NCBI RefSeq assembly: GCF_001431465.1 | Contig: NZ_LDJJ01000004.1 | Coordinates: 1 to 64,000, forward strand | DNA: 64,000 nt | Origin: Stenotrophomonas terrae | Lineage (GTDB): Bacteria; Pseudomonadota; Gammaproteobacteria; Xanthomonadales; Xanthomonadaceae | Direction: 5' to 3' | Shown here: piece by piece, positions 7,183 to 16,914 of the stretch | How the letters are laid out: every line of letters begins with the position of its first letter | How positions within the stretch are numbered: the first letter of the stretch is position 1 | Program-made: the position numbers and the translations under genes | Notes under the pieces: generated by a model | What the model was told of the DNA's origin: nothing | Database searches by the model: none | What the model saw: the letters and a program-made list of their open reading frames with translations, nothing else

Positions 7183-10100
7183 ATGAGCCGGAAGTTGACG
7201 AAGTTCAAATCCAGGGCCATGTTCACCTTCGTCGGGGGTGTTCTGGTCATCAATCCCGCGTTCGGGCAGGAGGCGACAACGCCTGTTGCGCAGCAGGAAC
7301 AGGCCCAGCAGAAAGCCACGCAGTTGGACGCCGTGCAGGTCACCGGCATCCGCAACAGCCTCAGCCAGGCGATGGACATCAAGCGCGACTCGGCCGGTGT
7401 CGTCGATGCCATCAGCGCCGAGGACATCGGCAAGTTCCCCGATACCAACCTGGCCGAATCGCTGCAGCGCATCACCGGCATCTCGATTGAACGTCGCGAT
7501 GGCGAAGGCGCACAGGTCACCGCGCGTGGCTTTGGCCCGCAGTTCAACATGGTCACCCTCAACGGCCGGCAGATGCCGGGTGCCGATGCATTCGGTGCCT
7601 CGGGCCAGGTGGCCATCGGTGGCGTCGATGGCGGCACCCGTGCGTTCAACTTCGCCCAGCTGGCGGCCGAGGCCATCAATGGCATCGAGGTCTACAAGAC
7701 CAGCCAGGCGCAGGTTCCCAGCGGTGGCATCGGTGCCACCATCAACATCCTGACCGCGCGTCCGTTCGACCATGAGGGCATCGTCGCCAATGCCGGCGCC
7801 AAGATGGTCTCCGACCAGAGCCAGCCGTTCGACAATGACATCACCCCGGAGCTGTCCGGTATTTTCAGCTACAGCAACCCGGAAAAGACTTTCGGCGTCA
7901 GCCTCAGCGCGAGCCAGCAGAAGCGCAAGGGCGGCTCGGTGCAGGCCACCGACAATTACTGGAACGTACAACCGTGGACCGGCACGATGCCGGGTAACCC
8001 AACCGTGGTGAACGCGCCGGCAATCGGGCAGTTGTACGGGCGGCCGAATGATCTGCGCTATGCGTTCTCCGAGTTCGAGCGTGAGCGCGTCAATGGCCAG
8101 GCGGTGCTGCAGTTCGCACCGATGGACAGCCTGACCCTGACCCTGGATTACACCTATTCGACCAACGAAATCACCGAGAATCGTGGCGAGCAGGGCATGT
8201 GGCTGCAGAACAGCAACTACACCAATGTCGAGTTCGACACCAGCGGCGCGGTCGCAACGCCGATCTACATCCGTGAGATCGCCGGCACCAAGGACTTCGG
8301 CCTTGAGCAGCAGCGCAGCATGCAGAAGTACGAGCTGGGCTCGTTGGGCTTCAATGGCGTATGGGATGTCAGCGACCGGTTCAAGCTGAGTTTCGATGCG
8401 CACAACTCGAAGAACGAAAGCCGGCCCAACGATCCGCTCACCGGCGGTGGCTCGATCTTCATGAGCATCGCCGGCACCAATAACTGCACCACCGGCCCGC
8501 ATTGCGGCGGCTCGTGGGTACAGGAGCTGAATTTCAACAATGGCCTGCCGGTTGGTACGCAGACCTGGTACCCGAGCACGGCCGATGCCGCCGCCGGAAC
8601 CAATGGCGTGGTCAACCCGGGGTTTGTCGCGGGTGAGATCGGCTCGCAGGTGCTGCGTGTCAACGCGCAGACCCAGATCAGCGAGATCAAGCAGGCGCGG
8701 GTGGACGGCGAGTGGAGCTTCGACCAGGGCCGGTTCCAGTTCGGCGTGGACAGCAACAAGTCCTCCACCCACCGCATCCAGGCCGCCGAGGCCTATTCCA
8801 CGCTGGGTGACTGGGGCGTTGCCAATGTCGACCGCGACGTCGCAGGCGGATTGATGGACCTGCTGCAGCCGGTCAGCATCGTCGGCTTGTTTGACGACTA
8901 CAGCGCCAAAAGCTGGTCGGCGTGGCGCGGCAACGCCGGCACGCTGGCGCAATGGGCGGCCAGCCAGTACGGCGTTGGCCTGGGCGTGAACCCGCAGCGC
9001 GCCGCCGACAACCGGGTGGAAGAGAAGACCAAGGCTGCCTACTTCCAGGTCGAGCTGGATGGGCAGTTGGGCAGCATGCGCACCAATACCCGGCTGGGCG
9101 TGCGCTACGAAACCACGGATGTCGTGTCGACCTCGGTGATCGCCATTCCCGAATCGATCGAGTGGCAGTCCAACAACGATTTCCGCGTTGTGCTGTCCGA
9201 TGAGCAGCAGCCTTTCAGCGAGAAGGCCAGGTACAGCTATATCCTGCCCAACCTCGACTTCAGCATTGATTTCACCGATGAGATCAAGGGCCGTGCTTCA
9301 TTTGGCAAGAGCATTGCACGTGCACCTTACGGCAATCTGTATGCCGGCCCGGGTGCGCAGCAGCCGTTCGGCTCGGTGTTGATCGATCCGTCCTCACGGG
9401 CCAGTGGCAACGCACAGAATCCGGCATTGAAGCCGCTGGAATCGGACAATCTGGACCTCGGCGTGGAGTGGTATTTCGCCGACGCCAGCTACGTGTCGTT
9501 GACGTACTGGAACAAGTCGGTCGACAACTTCATCGGTAACACCATCGTGCAGGAAAGCTTGTATGGCCTGACCGATCCGACCTCGGGGCCGGATGCACAG
9601 GCAGCGCTGGCCTTCCTCACCAGTGCGGCCTGTGCTGCACAGGTGGGTGCGGCCAATGCGGCGGCTTGCTCGGCCAACGATACTTCGTTGTTCACCGCGC
9701 TTGCCCTGCTGCGCAACAACCCGGCCGGGCTGGGTGCCTACAACGGCACCGATGCGCAGGTACTTGCCACCGAGGCGGCATACGACCTGCATGGGCAGGC
9801 CAACGATCCGCTGTACATGTTCAACGTCAACAGGCCGATCAACCAGAATCAGTCCAAACTGCACGGCTGGGAACTGGGTGGTCAGTACTTCTTCGGCAAT
9901 ACCGGCTTTGGCGTGCTTGCCAACTACACCATCGTGCGTGGTGATGTCGGCTACGACAATGGCGGTGATCCGAGCATCGATCAGTTCTCGCTTACCGGCC
10001 TGAGTGACACCGCCAACGCCATGCTGATGTACGAGAAGTATGGCTGGTCGGTGCGTCTGGCCTGGAACTGGCGAGACCAGTACCTAATCCTCGCCAACCA

Positions 10101-10311
10101 GGGTTCAAGCCGCAACCCCTACTACGTGGAGGAGTACGCGCAGTGGGATCTGAGCGTGAACTACGCGCTCAATGACCATTGGTCGTTCGGCCTGGAAGCG
10201 ATCAACCTGACCGGTGAGGACGTGCGTTGGCGTTCACGCACCTCGCAGATGATCGTAAAGCTGGCTGACCAGAGCCCGCGTTACATGCTGGGTGTCCGTT
10301 ACAAGTTCTGA
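7183..10311 (+). CDS. TonB-dependent outer-membrane receptor (xylo-oligosaccharide uptake)
   Basis: The 1042-residue protein has an N-terminal signal sequence (cleavage near AFG-QE), the start of a plug domain (LDAVQVTGIRNSL, then IGKFPDTNLAESLQRITG and VTARGFGPQFNMVTLNGRQ), a long beta-barrel, and a C-terminal phenylalanine (GVRYKF) as required for outer-membrane insertion. It is the large carbohydrate-type receptor found in carbohydrate utilisation loci of Xanthomonas and Caulobacter. Its position beside a LacI repressor with a xyl-box-like operator and ahead of xylose genes indicates uptake of xylo-oligosaccharides. A strong terminator follows at 10347, so it may be transcribed largely alone. 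Substrate is inferred from context. Confidence 0.9.
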   Translation: MSRKLTKFKSRAMFTFVGGVLVINPAFGQEATTPVAQQEQAQQKATQLDAVQVTGIRNSLSQAMDIKRDSAGVVDAISAEDIGKFPDTNLAESLQRITGISIERRDGEGAQVTARGFGPQFNMVTLNGRQMPGADAFGASGQVAIGGVDGGTRAFNFAQLAAEAINGIEVYKTSQAQVPSGGIGATINILTARPFDHEGIVANAGAKMVSDQSQPFDNDITPELSGIFSYSNPEKTFGVSLSASQQKRKGGSVQATDNYWNVQPWTGTMPGNPTVVNAPAIGQLYGRPNDLRYAFSEFERERVNGQAVLQFAPMDSLTLTLDYTYSTNEITENRGEQGMWLQNSNYTNVEFDTSGAVATPIYIREIAGTKDFGLEQQRSMQKYELGSLGFNGVWDVSDRFKLSFDAHNSKNESRPNDPLTGGGSIFMSIAGTNNCTTGPHCGGSWVQELNFNNGLPVGTQTWYPSTADAAAGTNGVVNPGFVAGEIGSQVLRVNAQTQISEIKQARVDGEWSFDQGRFQFGVDSNKSSTHRIQAAEAYSTLGDWGVANVDRDVAGGLMDLLQPVSIVGLFDDYSAKSWSAWRGNAGTLAQWAASQYGVGLGVNPQRAADNRVEEKTKAAYFQVELDGQLGSMRTNTRLGVRYETTDVVSTSVIAIPESIEWQSNNDFRVVLSDEQQPFSEKARYSYILPNLDFSIDFTDEIKGRASFGKSIARAPYGNLYAGPGAQQPFGSVLIDPSSRASGNAQNPALKPLESDNLDLGVEWYFADASYVSLTYWNKSVDNFIGNTIVQESLYGLTDPTSGPDAQAALAFLTSAACAAQVGAANAAACSANDTSLFTALALLRNNPAGLGAYNGTDAQVLATEAAYDLHGQANDPLYMFNVNRPINQNQSKLHGWELGGQYFFGNTGFGVLANYTIVRGDVGYDNGGDPSIDQFSLTGLSDTANAMLMYEKYGWSVRLAWNWRDQYLILANQGSSRNPYYVEEYAQWDLSVNYALNDHWSFGLEAINLTGEDVRWRSRTSQMIVKLADQSPRYMLGVRYKF

Positions 10312-10346
10312 GTTTGACGACCGACGGCCTCTCCCAGGTCGCCATG

Positions 10347-10376
10347 GTGCCGCTGTGTGAGCAGCGGTACTTTTTT
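10347..10376 (+). terminator. Rho-independent terminator after the TonB receptor
   Basis: GTGCCGCTG (10347-10355) pairs with CAGCGGTAC (10362-10370) with one G-U pair and a 6-nt loop, followed directly by six T. It lies 36 bp after the receptor stop. A second perfect hairpin (GGCACCCG 10380-10387 / CGGGTGCC 10394-10401) follows without a T tract. Confidence 0.85.
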
Positions 10377-10467
10377 CAAGGCACCCGGTCCAACGGGTGC
10401 CCGTACACGGGCCGTGCGGCGGCGGTAACATGCCGGCGTACGGCACCCGATTGGAGTGGATACCCGC

Positions 10468-11226
10468 ATGGCCCGCTACGAACTGCTCAACAACATCGTC
10501 CACCGTGACCTGCGCGTAGCCACCGGCTTTGGTCCGGAGCTCGGCGACGCGGTCGGCATGGTGCCGGCGTATCCGAGTGAATTCGCCGAGCTGCAGCGCG
10601 AGTACCCGATCTTCCTGCGCAGGGAGGGCGCAACCGCGGCCTGGCAATCAGTGGTTCTGCTGGGCTTTGAGCAATACGAAAACCTGTTTCTGCAGGACGG
10701 CCGCTGGAACGCCTCCTATCTGCCAGGGGCCGCCGCCAAGGGGCCTTTCCTGATCGGCTTCCAGGAAAACCAGATCGATGGCGTGCTCACCCAGGAAGCG
10801 GTGATGCACGTGGATCTCGACCATCCGCGCGTGAACACGGCTGCCGGTGAGCAGGTATTCCTGCCGCAAGGTGGCAATACGCCTTATCTCGACCACATCG
10901 CAGGCGTGCTGCGTGGTATCCACGACGGCAGTGCGTTTGCTGCCGAAATGTTTGCAATGCTTGATGCGAAGGGGCTGATACAGCCGATCAAACTTGATGT
11001 GCAGATCGAGCCGCAGCATCGGGTAAGCGTCAATGGCCTGCATGGCATTGATCGCGAGCGCCTGGCCACGCTGGAGGTCGCTGAGCTGCTGGATCTCAAC
11101 CGCGCCGGCTATCTGGAAGGGGCCTACCTGATGCTGGCTTCGCTGCACAATATGCGCCGCCTGATTGCCGAGAAGCAGCGGCGGCTGCGCCTGCAGGATG
11201 CCACCCTGTCGACCACCAGGAACTGA
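10468..11226 (+). CDS. SapC family protein
   Basis: The ATG at 10468 is preceded by GGAGTGGA and gives 252 residues starting MARYELLNNIVHRDLRV, the usual opening of SapC-like proteins. The rest (YPIFLRREG, GPFLIGFQEN, QPIKLDVQI) is characteristic of the family. SapC was named from Campylobacter S-layer loci, but in Xanthomonadaceae and Caulobacterales the family accompanies TonB receptors together with a cupin and a flavin halogenase-like protein, exactly as here. The molecular function is unknown. It ends 2 bp before the cupin gene. Confidence 0.85.
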   Translation: MARYELLNNIVHRDLRVATGFGPELGDAVGMVPAYPSEFAELQREYPIFLRREGATAAWQSVVLLGFEQYENLFLQDGRWNASYLPGAAAKGPFLIGFQENQIDGVLTQEAVMHVDLDHPRVNTAAGEQVFLPQGGNTPYLDHIAGVLRGIHDGSAFAAEMFAMLDAKGLIQPIKLDVQIEPQHRVSVNGLHGIDRERLATLEVAELLDLNRAGYLEGAYLMLASLHNMRRLIAEKQRRLRLQDATLSTTRN

Positions 11227-11228
11227 CC

Positions 11229-12248
11229 GTGCTGGACGGCATGCCGATGCGAACGCTGGACGGCCTCGACGCCAACGCGCTGCCAATGCAGGCGCTGTTG
11301 AATGAGGGGCAGCCGACCGTACTCAAGGGAATCGCGCGCGACTGGGGTTTGGTGCAGGCAGGGCTGGAGTCCACCCAACACGCGCTTGCCTACCTGCGCC
11401 GCTTCGATGCCGGCATGCAGGTGCCGTATTCGTATGGTTCCCCTGAAATTGCAGGGCGCCCGTTCTACAACGCCGACTTCACCCAGTTGAATTTCGAGGT
11501 CCGGCGCGGCGTGCTGACCCAGGTGCTGGATGAAATCGCGGAGAACCTGGACGGCTTGCAGCCGCCGACCTATTACGTCGCCTCGCTGTTGATCGAACGG
11601 ACGCTGCCCGGGTTCGCGCAGGCCAATGATGCCGGCCTGGCCGGGCAGGGCATCAATGCCTCGGCCAGCATCTGGATCGGCAATCGGGTGACCGCCTCCT
11701 GTCATTACGACATCCCCGACAACCTGGCCTGCTGCGCGGTTGGGCGTCGCCAGTTCACCCTTTTCCCGCCCGAGCAGATCGACAATCTCTATCCCGGTCC
11801 GCTTGCTCCCACCCCGGGCGGACAGGTGGTCAGCGTGGTCGATTTCGACAACCCGGACTTTGAACGCTACCCCCGGTTCCGCCAAGCCTTGGCCACCGCA
11901 CGTACTGCGGTGCTTGAACCCGGTGATGCCATCTTCATTCCCGGCCTGTGGTGGCACCATGTGCGCAGCCTGGCGCCGTTCAACGTACTGGTGAATTACT
12001 GGTGGCGTGGCACGCCGGCCTTTCTGTCTTCACCGCTGACGGCGTTGCAGCATGCGATGTGGGCCCTGCGCGACCTGCCCGAGCGGGAGAAGCAGGCCTG
12101 GGCAAAGATGTTCGAGTACTACGTGTTCGGTCCTGGCGAGCGGGCAGGGCAGCACCTGCCCGAAGCCGCCCGTGGCGACCTGGCACCGTTCGACGAAACA
12201 CAGGCGCGGCGCATGCGCGCCATGCTGCTGGGCCAACTCAACCGCTGA
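11229..12248 (+). CDS. Cupin-like (JmjC-type) Fe(II)/2-oxoglutarate oxygenase family protein
   Basis: Starting with GTG two bases after the SapC stop, this 339-residue protein shows the facial triad of cupin_8/JmjC hydroxylases: His and Asp in SCHYDIPDNLACC and the distal His in FIPGLWWHHVRS. ASIWIGNRVTASCHYD and FTLFPPEQIDNLYPGPL match the family. Such enzymes usually hydroxylate proteins or small molecules using 2-oxoglutarate. It sits between SapC and the halogenase-like flavoprotein, 14 bp from the latter, so the three probably modify one target linked to the receptor or its sugar ligand. The target is unknown. Confidence 0.82.
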   Translation: MLDGMPMRTLDGLDANALPMQALLNEGQPTVLKGIARDWGLVQAGLESTQHALAYLRRFDAGMQVPYSYGSPEIAGRPFYNADFTQLNFEVRRGVLTQVLDEIAENLDGLQPPTYYVASLLIERTLPGFAQANDAGLAGQGINASASIWIGNRVTASCHYDIPDNLACCAVGRRQFTLFPPEQIDNLYPGPLAPTPGGQVVSVVDFDNPDFERYPRFRQALATARTAVLEPGDAIFIPGLWWHHVRSLAPFNVLVNYWWRGTPAFLSSPLTALQHAMWALRDLPEREKQAWAKMFEYYVFGPGERAGQHLPEAARGDLAPFDETQARRMRAMLLGQLNR

Positions 12249-12262
12249 CGGGAGCAAGCACT

Positions 12263-13795
12263 TTGGACGCTGCAAAGACACATGATGGTGCGCGGATCCG
12301 CAAGGTCGTCATTGCTGGCGGCGGCACCGCAGGCTGGTTGGCAGGCTGTGCGTTGTCCCACCAGTTCCGCGACCAGCTGGACATCACCCTGGTCGAGTCC
12401 GAGCAGATCGGCACCGTGGGTGTAGGCGAGTCGACGGTGCCGCCCATCCGCACCTTCCATCGCTTTCTGCAGATCGACGAGCAGGAGTTCCTGCGTGCCG
12501 TCGCCGGCACATTCAAACTGTCCATCTCGTTCGAGAACTGGCGCCGGCCCGGCGAGCATTTTTTCCACCCGTTCGGCACCATCGGCAAGGGCACCTGGGC
12601 AACGCCGTTCCATCATTTCTGGCTGGACAGCCTGCGCCGTGGCATGCCATCGGACCTGGGTGACTTCTGTCTGGAAAGCGTGGCCTCACGCGACGACCGG
12701 TTTTCCTTGCAGACCCAGCCGCAGGCCAGCTACGCCTATCACTTCGATGCCGGGCTCTATGCAAAATTCCTGCGCCGCAAGGCCGAGGGCCACGGCCTGC
12801 GGCGAGTGGAAGGGAAGATCCGCGAAGTAAGGCAGCACGCGCATGACGGCTCGGTGCAGTCGCTGGTATTGGAAGACGGGCAGGTGATAGAAGGCGACCT
12901 GTTCATCGATTGCACCGGCTTCCGTGGCTTGTTGACCGAACAGACCTTGCATACCGGCTATGAGGACTGGCACCAGTGGTTGCCCAGTGACAAGGCCGTG
13001 GCCGTGCAGACCGAGGCGGTGGGGCCGCCGGTACCCTATACCCGCGCCATCGCGCACGAGGCTGGCTGGCGCTGGCATATCGCCCTGCAACACCGGGTTG
13101 GGTGTGGGCTGGTGTTCTCCAGCAAGCACATGTCCGATGACGAGGCGCATGCCAAGTTGCTGCGCGATGTGGGCGCACCACCACTGCGTGATCCGTGGCT
13201 GGTGCCATTCCGCAGCGGGCGGCGGCTCAAGGCATGGAACAAGAACGTGGTCGCGCTGGGCCTGGCCAGTGGCTTCATCGAGCCATTGGAATCGACCAGC
13301 ATCCACCTGACCATCAGTGCGGTGGTGCGGCTTATCCAGTTGTTTCCGTTCGATGGAATCAGCCCGTCGTTGGTTGATCTGTACAACGACGTCAGCCGCG
13401 CGGAGATGGAGCACGTGCGCGATTTCATCATCCTGCATTACCACGCCACGCAACGCGACGAGCCGATGTGGAAGGCCTGCCGTGAGATGGAATTGCCCGC
13501 ATCACTGGAGCTGCGGCTGCGTGCATGGCGCGAACGCGCGCATGCCTGGCAGGACCCTGGTGAGCTGTTCCGGGTGGAGTCGTGGACCAGCGTGCTGCTG
13601 GGGCAGGGCATCCAACCGGGGAGCCCGCATCCGCTTGCCCGTTCCCTGGGCGATGCGGATCTGCGCACCTTGCTGGATGGCATCCGTCAGCCCGTGTGGC
13701 AGGCGGCCGCGCAGATGCCATCGCAGGCTGATTTCATCGAACGCTATTGCAAGGCGGAGGCGGAAGTCTGGCGCCCAAGCGTGGCAATGGCGTAG
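12263..13795 (+). CDS. Tryptophan halogenase-family flavoprotein
   Basis: The frame is open far upstream, but homology starts just after a TTG at 12263 that has a GGAG at 8 bp, giving 510 residues, the usual length. Visible features: FAD-binding GGGTAGW (residues 19-25), GVGESTVPPIR, a lysine at the catalytic position (Lys85 in TFKLSISFE) and the glutamate region IEPLESTSIH (340-349). The WxWxIP signature appears as WRWHIA (269-274), with the final proline lost. It therefore keeps the key Lys and Glu of halogenases. Family members attached to TonB receptor loci have no proven halogenation substrate; a small-molecule or surface-glycan role is possible. Confidence 0.85.
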   Translation: MDAAKTHDGARIRKVVIAGGGTAGWLAGCALSHQFRDQLDITLVESEQIGTVGVGESTVPPIRTFHRFLQIDEQEFLRAVAGTFKLSISFENWRRPGEHFFHPFGTIGKGTWATPFHHFWLDSLRRGMPSDLGDFCLESVASRDDRFSLQTQPQASYAYHFDAGLYAKFLRRKAEGHGLRRVEGKIREVRQHAHDGSVQSLVLEDGQVIEGDLFIDCTGFRGLLTEQTLHTGYEDWHQWLPSDKAVAVQTEAVGPPVPYTRAIAHEAGWRWHIALQHRVGCGLVFSSKHMSDDEAHAKLLRDVGAPPLRDPWLVPFRSGRRLKAWNKNVVALGLASGFIEPLESTSIHLTISAVVRLIQLFPFDGISPSLVDLYNDVSRAEMEHVRDFIILHYHATQRDEPMWKACREMELPASLELRLRAWRERAHAWQDPGELFRVESWTSVLLGQGIQPGSPHPLARSLGDADLRTLLDGIRQPVWQAAAQMPSQADFIERYCKAEAEVWRPSVAMA

Positions 13796-13803
13796 CGGAA
13801 ACC

Positions 13804-13831
13804 CACTGGCAAGCGGTATGCGTTGCCAGTG
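13804..13831 (+). terminator. Probable terminator hairpin after the halogenase gene
   Basis: CACTGGCAA (13804-13812) and TTGCCAGTG (13823-13831) form a perfect 9-bp stem with a 10-nt loop, 8 bp after the halogenase stop. A four-T run comes only at 13837-13840, so termination may be weak. Confidence 0.5.
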
Positions 13832-13956
13832 TCGCGGTTTTGCGTTGCAGCACGCTTTTTTTGCTGCAGCTGGTTACAGTGCGACAACACCGCGGCGGCA
13901 ACGCTGTTGTGGAAAAGAGGGAGCAGGACTGCGTTCCCTTTTTTTACCGAAGTAAA

Positions 13957-13970
13957 TGGTAGCGCTACCT
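13957..13970. promoter_or_regulatory. LacI-type operator (xyl-box-like) in front of xylulokinase
   Basis: TGGTAGCGCTACCT differs in one end base from the perfect palindrome at 6925. It lies 25 bp upstream of the xylulokinase ATG, where a bound repressor would block transcription of xylB-xylA-symporter-GH3. Confidence 0.72.
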
Positions 13971-13994
13971 TTCAACGAGTCGGAGACATTCTTG

Positions 13995-15488
13995 ATGGAT
14001 CTGGTTGCCGGAATTGATGCAGGTACGCAGAGCCTCAAGGTAGTGGTCTATGACCCTGCCGGGCGCATTGTCGTTGCCAGCACCAGCATGCCGTTGGACA
14101 TGATCAGCGCCGCCGACGGCAGTCGCGAGCAGTTACCGGCCGACTGGGTGTCGGCGCTGCACGCGTGCTTCCGGCAGATCGACCCTTCGGTGCGCTCACG
14201 CATCGTCGCGTTGGCGGTATCGGGCCAGCAGCACGGCTTTGTCGCCGTGGATGGCGCAGGCGATGTGCTGGCACCTGCCAAGCTGTGGTGTGACACCAGC
14301 ACCGCAGCTGAGTGCACGCAGATCATGGACGCGGCAGGTGGCATTGCACGGACCATCGCGCTTGCCGGCAATCCAATCCTTGCCGGCTATACCGCATCCA
14401 AACTGCCGTGGACAAAGACGCATCGGCCTGCCGCCTACGCACAGCTGGCGACCATCCTGTTGCCGCACGACTATCTCAACTTCGTTCTGACCGGGCAGCG
14501 CTTCTGCGAGTACGGCGACGCTTCCGGCACCGGTTGGCTGGACGTGCGCAGCCGCAGCTGGTCGGCCGAACTGCTGCGCGCGACCGATCCGCAGCGCGAC
14601 CTTGGCGCCTGCTTGCCGCGCATCGCCAATCCGGATGAACTGTTTGATATCGACCCGACCACCGCCAACGCGCTGGGTGTGCCGGCAACGGTGAAGGTTG
14701 CGGTGGGTGGCGGCGACAACATGATGGCGGCCATCGGTACCGGTTGCGTCGAACAGGGGCGGCTGGCGATGAGCCTGGGTACCTCCGGTACCTTGTTTGC
14801 CTATTCGGATACGCCGGTGGTCGATCCTGACGGGGCATGGGCCGCGTTCTGCTCGTCTACCGGCGGCTGGTTGCCGCTGATCTGCACGATGAACTGCACC
14901 GTGGCAACCGAGCAGGTTGCCACTGCATTTGGCTTCAGCACACGCGATGGTGACGCACACCTGCGTGACACCGCGCCCGGCGCCGATGGACTGGTGATGC
15001 TCCCGTTCCTCAATGGTGAGCGCACCCCCGATCTGCCGCTCGGCAAAGGCGTGCTGGCGGGGCTGGACACCACCAACATGACGCCGGCACACATCTACCG
15101 TGCCGCGATGGAAGGGGCGACCTACAGCCTGAAGTACGGCTACGACGCGTTTGTCGGCGCAGGCATGCAGTTCGAACGCATCGTACTGACTGGCGGCGGC
15201 AGCAATAGCGCGGCGTGGCGACAGCTGGTGGCCGACGTATTCGGCTTGCCGGTGGACGTGCCGACCCAGCCCGAAGGCGCAGCGTTTGGCGCGGCATTGC
15301 AGGCGCTGTGGGCCATTGGTCTGGCGCGCGGCGATACGGCATCGATCATGGATGTCACCCGCCTGCATGTCGCCGTCGATCCGGCATTGTCCATGCGGCC
15401 CGACCCGCAACGAAGCCAGGCTTACGCCGCGGCATACACACGTTTCCTGCGATATCTCGACGCCATCACGCCGCTGCAGCGCGGCTGA
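13995..15488 (+). CDS. xylB: Xylulokinase
   Basis: The ATG at 13995 follows GGAGA at 8 bp and gives 497 residues; a longer frame to 13956 would run through the operator. It is an FGGY-family sugar kinase: [18 protein letters not shown] is the phosphate-1 motif, [11 protein letters not shown] and [13 protein letters not shown] are xylulokinase-like, and [19 protein letters not shown] is the adenosine motif. It phosphorylates D-xylulose with ATP to D-xylulose 5-phosphate for the pentose phosphate pathway. Xylose isomerase begins 44 bp downstream. Expression is probably controlled by the operator at 13957. Confidence 0.93.
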   Translation: MDLVAGIDAGTQSLKVVVYDPAGRIVVASTSMPLDMISAADGSREQLPADWVSALHACFRQIDPSVRSRIVALAVSGQQHGFVAVDGAGDVLAPAKLWCDTSTAAECTQIMDAAGGIARTIALAGNPILAGYTASKLPWTKTHRPAAYAQLATILLPHDYLNFVLTGQRFCEYGDASGTGWLDVRSRSWSAELLRATDPQRDLGACLPRIANPDELFDIDPTTANALGVPATVKVAVGGGDNMMAAIGTGCVEQGRLAMSLGTSGTLFAYSDTPVVDPDGAWAAFCSSTGGWLPLICTMNCTVATEQVATAFGFSTRDGDAHLRDTAPGADGLVMLPFLNGERTPDLPLGKGVLAGLDTTNMTPAHIYRAAMEGATYSLKYGYDAFVGAGMQFERIVLTGGGSNSAAWRQLVADVFGLPVDVPTQPEGAAFGAALQALWAIGLARGDTASIMDVTRLHVAVDPALSMRPDPQRSQAYAAAYTRFLRYLDAITPLQRG

Positions 15489-15532
15489 TGTCCCTCTCCG
15501 CAACACCCCGCACAACCACAGGAATACGCAGC

Positions 15533-16867
15533 ATGAGCACGCAGCCCTTCATCGGCGCCAAGGAATACTTCCCCGGCATCGGCCGCATCCCGTTCGAGGG
15601 CCGCGGTTCGGACAACCCACTCGCATTCAAGGTCTACGACGCCAACAAGGTCGTCGGTGGCAAGACCATGCAGGAACACCTGCGCTTCGCAGTCTGTTAC
15701 TGGCATACCTTCTGCAATGCCGGCCACGATCCGTTCGGCCCGGGCACCCGTCATTTCCCGTGGGAAGCCGGTTCGCCGATGGCGACCGCCGAGGCCAAGG
15801 TGGATGCGGCGTTCGAGTTCTTCACCAAGCTGGGCGTGCCGTATTGGTGCTTCCACGATATCGACCTGGCACCCGATGCCGATGACATCGGCCAGTACGA
15901 GAAGAACCTCAAGCACATGGTTGGCCTGGCCAAGGCGCGGCAGGACGCCACCGGCATGAAGCTGCTATGGGGCACGGCCAACCTGTTCTCGCATCCGCGC
16001 TATATGAATGGTGCGTCGACCAACCCGGATTTCGCCGTGGTGGCGCGCGCGGCGGTGCAAGTGAAGGCAGCACTTGAGGCCACCGTTGAGCTGGGCGGCG
16101 AGCATTACGTGTTCTGGGGCGGCCGCGAAGGCTATGCCGCGCTGGTGAATACCCAGATGAAGCGCGAGGTGGATCACTTCGCCCGCTTCCTGACCATGGC
16201 GCGCGATTACGGCCGCAGCATCGGCCTGAGGGGCAATTTCCTGATCGAGCCCAAGCCGATGGAGCCGATGAAGCATCAGTACGACTTCGACAGCGCGACC
16301 GTGGCCGGCTTCCTGAAGGAACACGGGCTGGAAAAGGACTTCAAGCTCAACATCGAGGCGAACCACGCCACGCTCTCCGGCCATACCTTCGAACACGATC
16401 TGCAGGTTGCCGCCGATCACGGCCTGCTAGGCAGCATCGACGCCAACCGTGGCAATGCGCAGAACGGCTGGGATACCGACCAGTTCCCTACCGACCTGTA
16501 TGACACCGTCGGCGCGATGCTGGTGGTGCTGCGGCAGGGCGGGCTGGAGGGTGGCCTGAACTTCGACGCCAAGGTGCGCCGCGAGTCCACCGACATGGAG
16601 GATTTGTTCATTGCCCACGTCGGCGGTATGGATGCATTCGCGCGCGGGCTGGAGGTAGCGCACGCACTGCTGACCGACTCACCGCTGGAGCAGTGGCGCA
16701 GGCAGCGTTATGCCAGCTTCGACAGCGGCGCCGGCCGGGATTTCGAGAACGGCTCGCTCAAGCTGACCGATCTGGTGGCCCTGGCCAGCAAGGCTGGTGA
16801 GCCCGCGCAGATCAGCGGCAAGCAGGAGAAATACGAGAATCTGCTCAACCAGTACCTGCTGCGCTGA
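15533..16867 (+). CDS. xylA: D-xylose isomerase
   Basis: The 444-residue protein starts [15 protein letters not shown] after an AGGA. All standard xylose isomerase signatures are present: [15 protein letters not shown] with the catalytic His, [29 protein letters not shown] and [17 protein letters not shown] with metal ligands. Length fits the class II enzyme. It interconverts D-xylose and D-xylulose in the cytoplasm and works directly with the preceding kinase. A long upstream frame exists but is an artefact of low stop density in GC-rich DNA. Confidence 0.95.
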   Translation: MSTQPFIGAKEYFPGIGRIPFEGRGSDNPLAFKVYDANKVVGGKTMQEHLRFAVCYWHTFCNAGHDPFGPGTRHFPWEAGSPMATAEAKVDAAFEFFTKLGVPYWCFHDIDLAPDADDIGQYEKNLKHMVGLAKARQDATGMKLLWGTANLFSHPRYMNGASTNPDFAVVARAAVQVKAALEATVELGGEHYVFWGGREGYAALVNTQMKREVDHFARFLTMARDYGRSIGLRGNFLIEPKPMEPMKHQYDFDSATVAGFLKEHGLEKDFKLNIEANHATLSGHTFEHDLQVAADHGLLGSIDANRGNAQNGWDTDQFPTDLYDTVGAMLVVLRQGGLEGGLNFDAKVRRESTDMEDLFIAHVGGMDAFARGLEVAHALLTDSPLEQWRRQRYASFDSGAGRDFENGSLKLTDLVALASKAGEPAQISGKQEKYENLLNQYLLR

Positions 16868-16914
16868 GCGCAGCAGGATCGCATCGTCATTGCAGGAACG
16901 GGGAGGGGACGGTA

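Noticed and set aside
6904-8952. 682-codon open frame on the minus strand opposite the TonB receptor
   Set aside because: It is the antisense shadow of a well-recognised receptor in GC-rich DNA, with no family resemblance or ribosome site.
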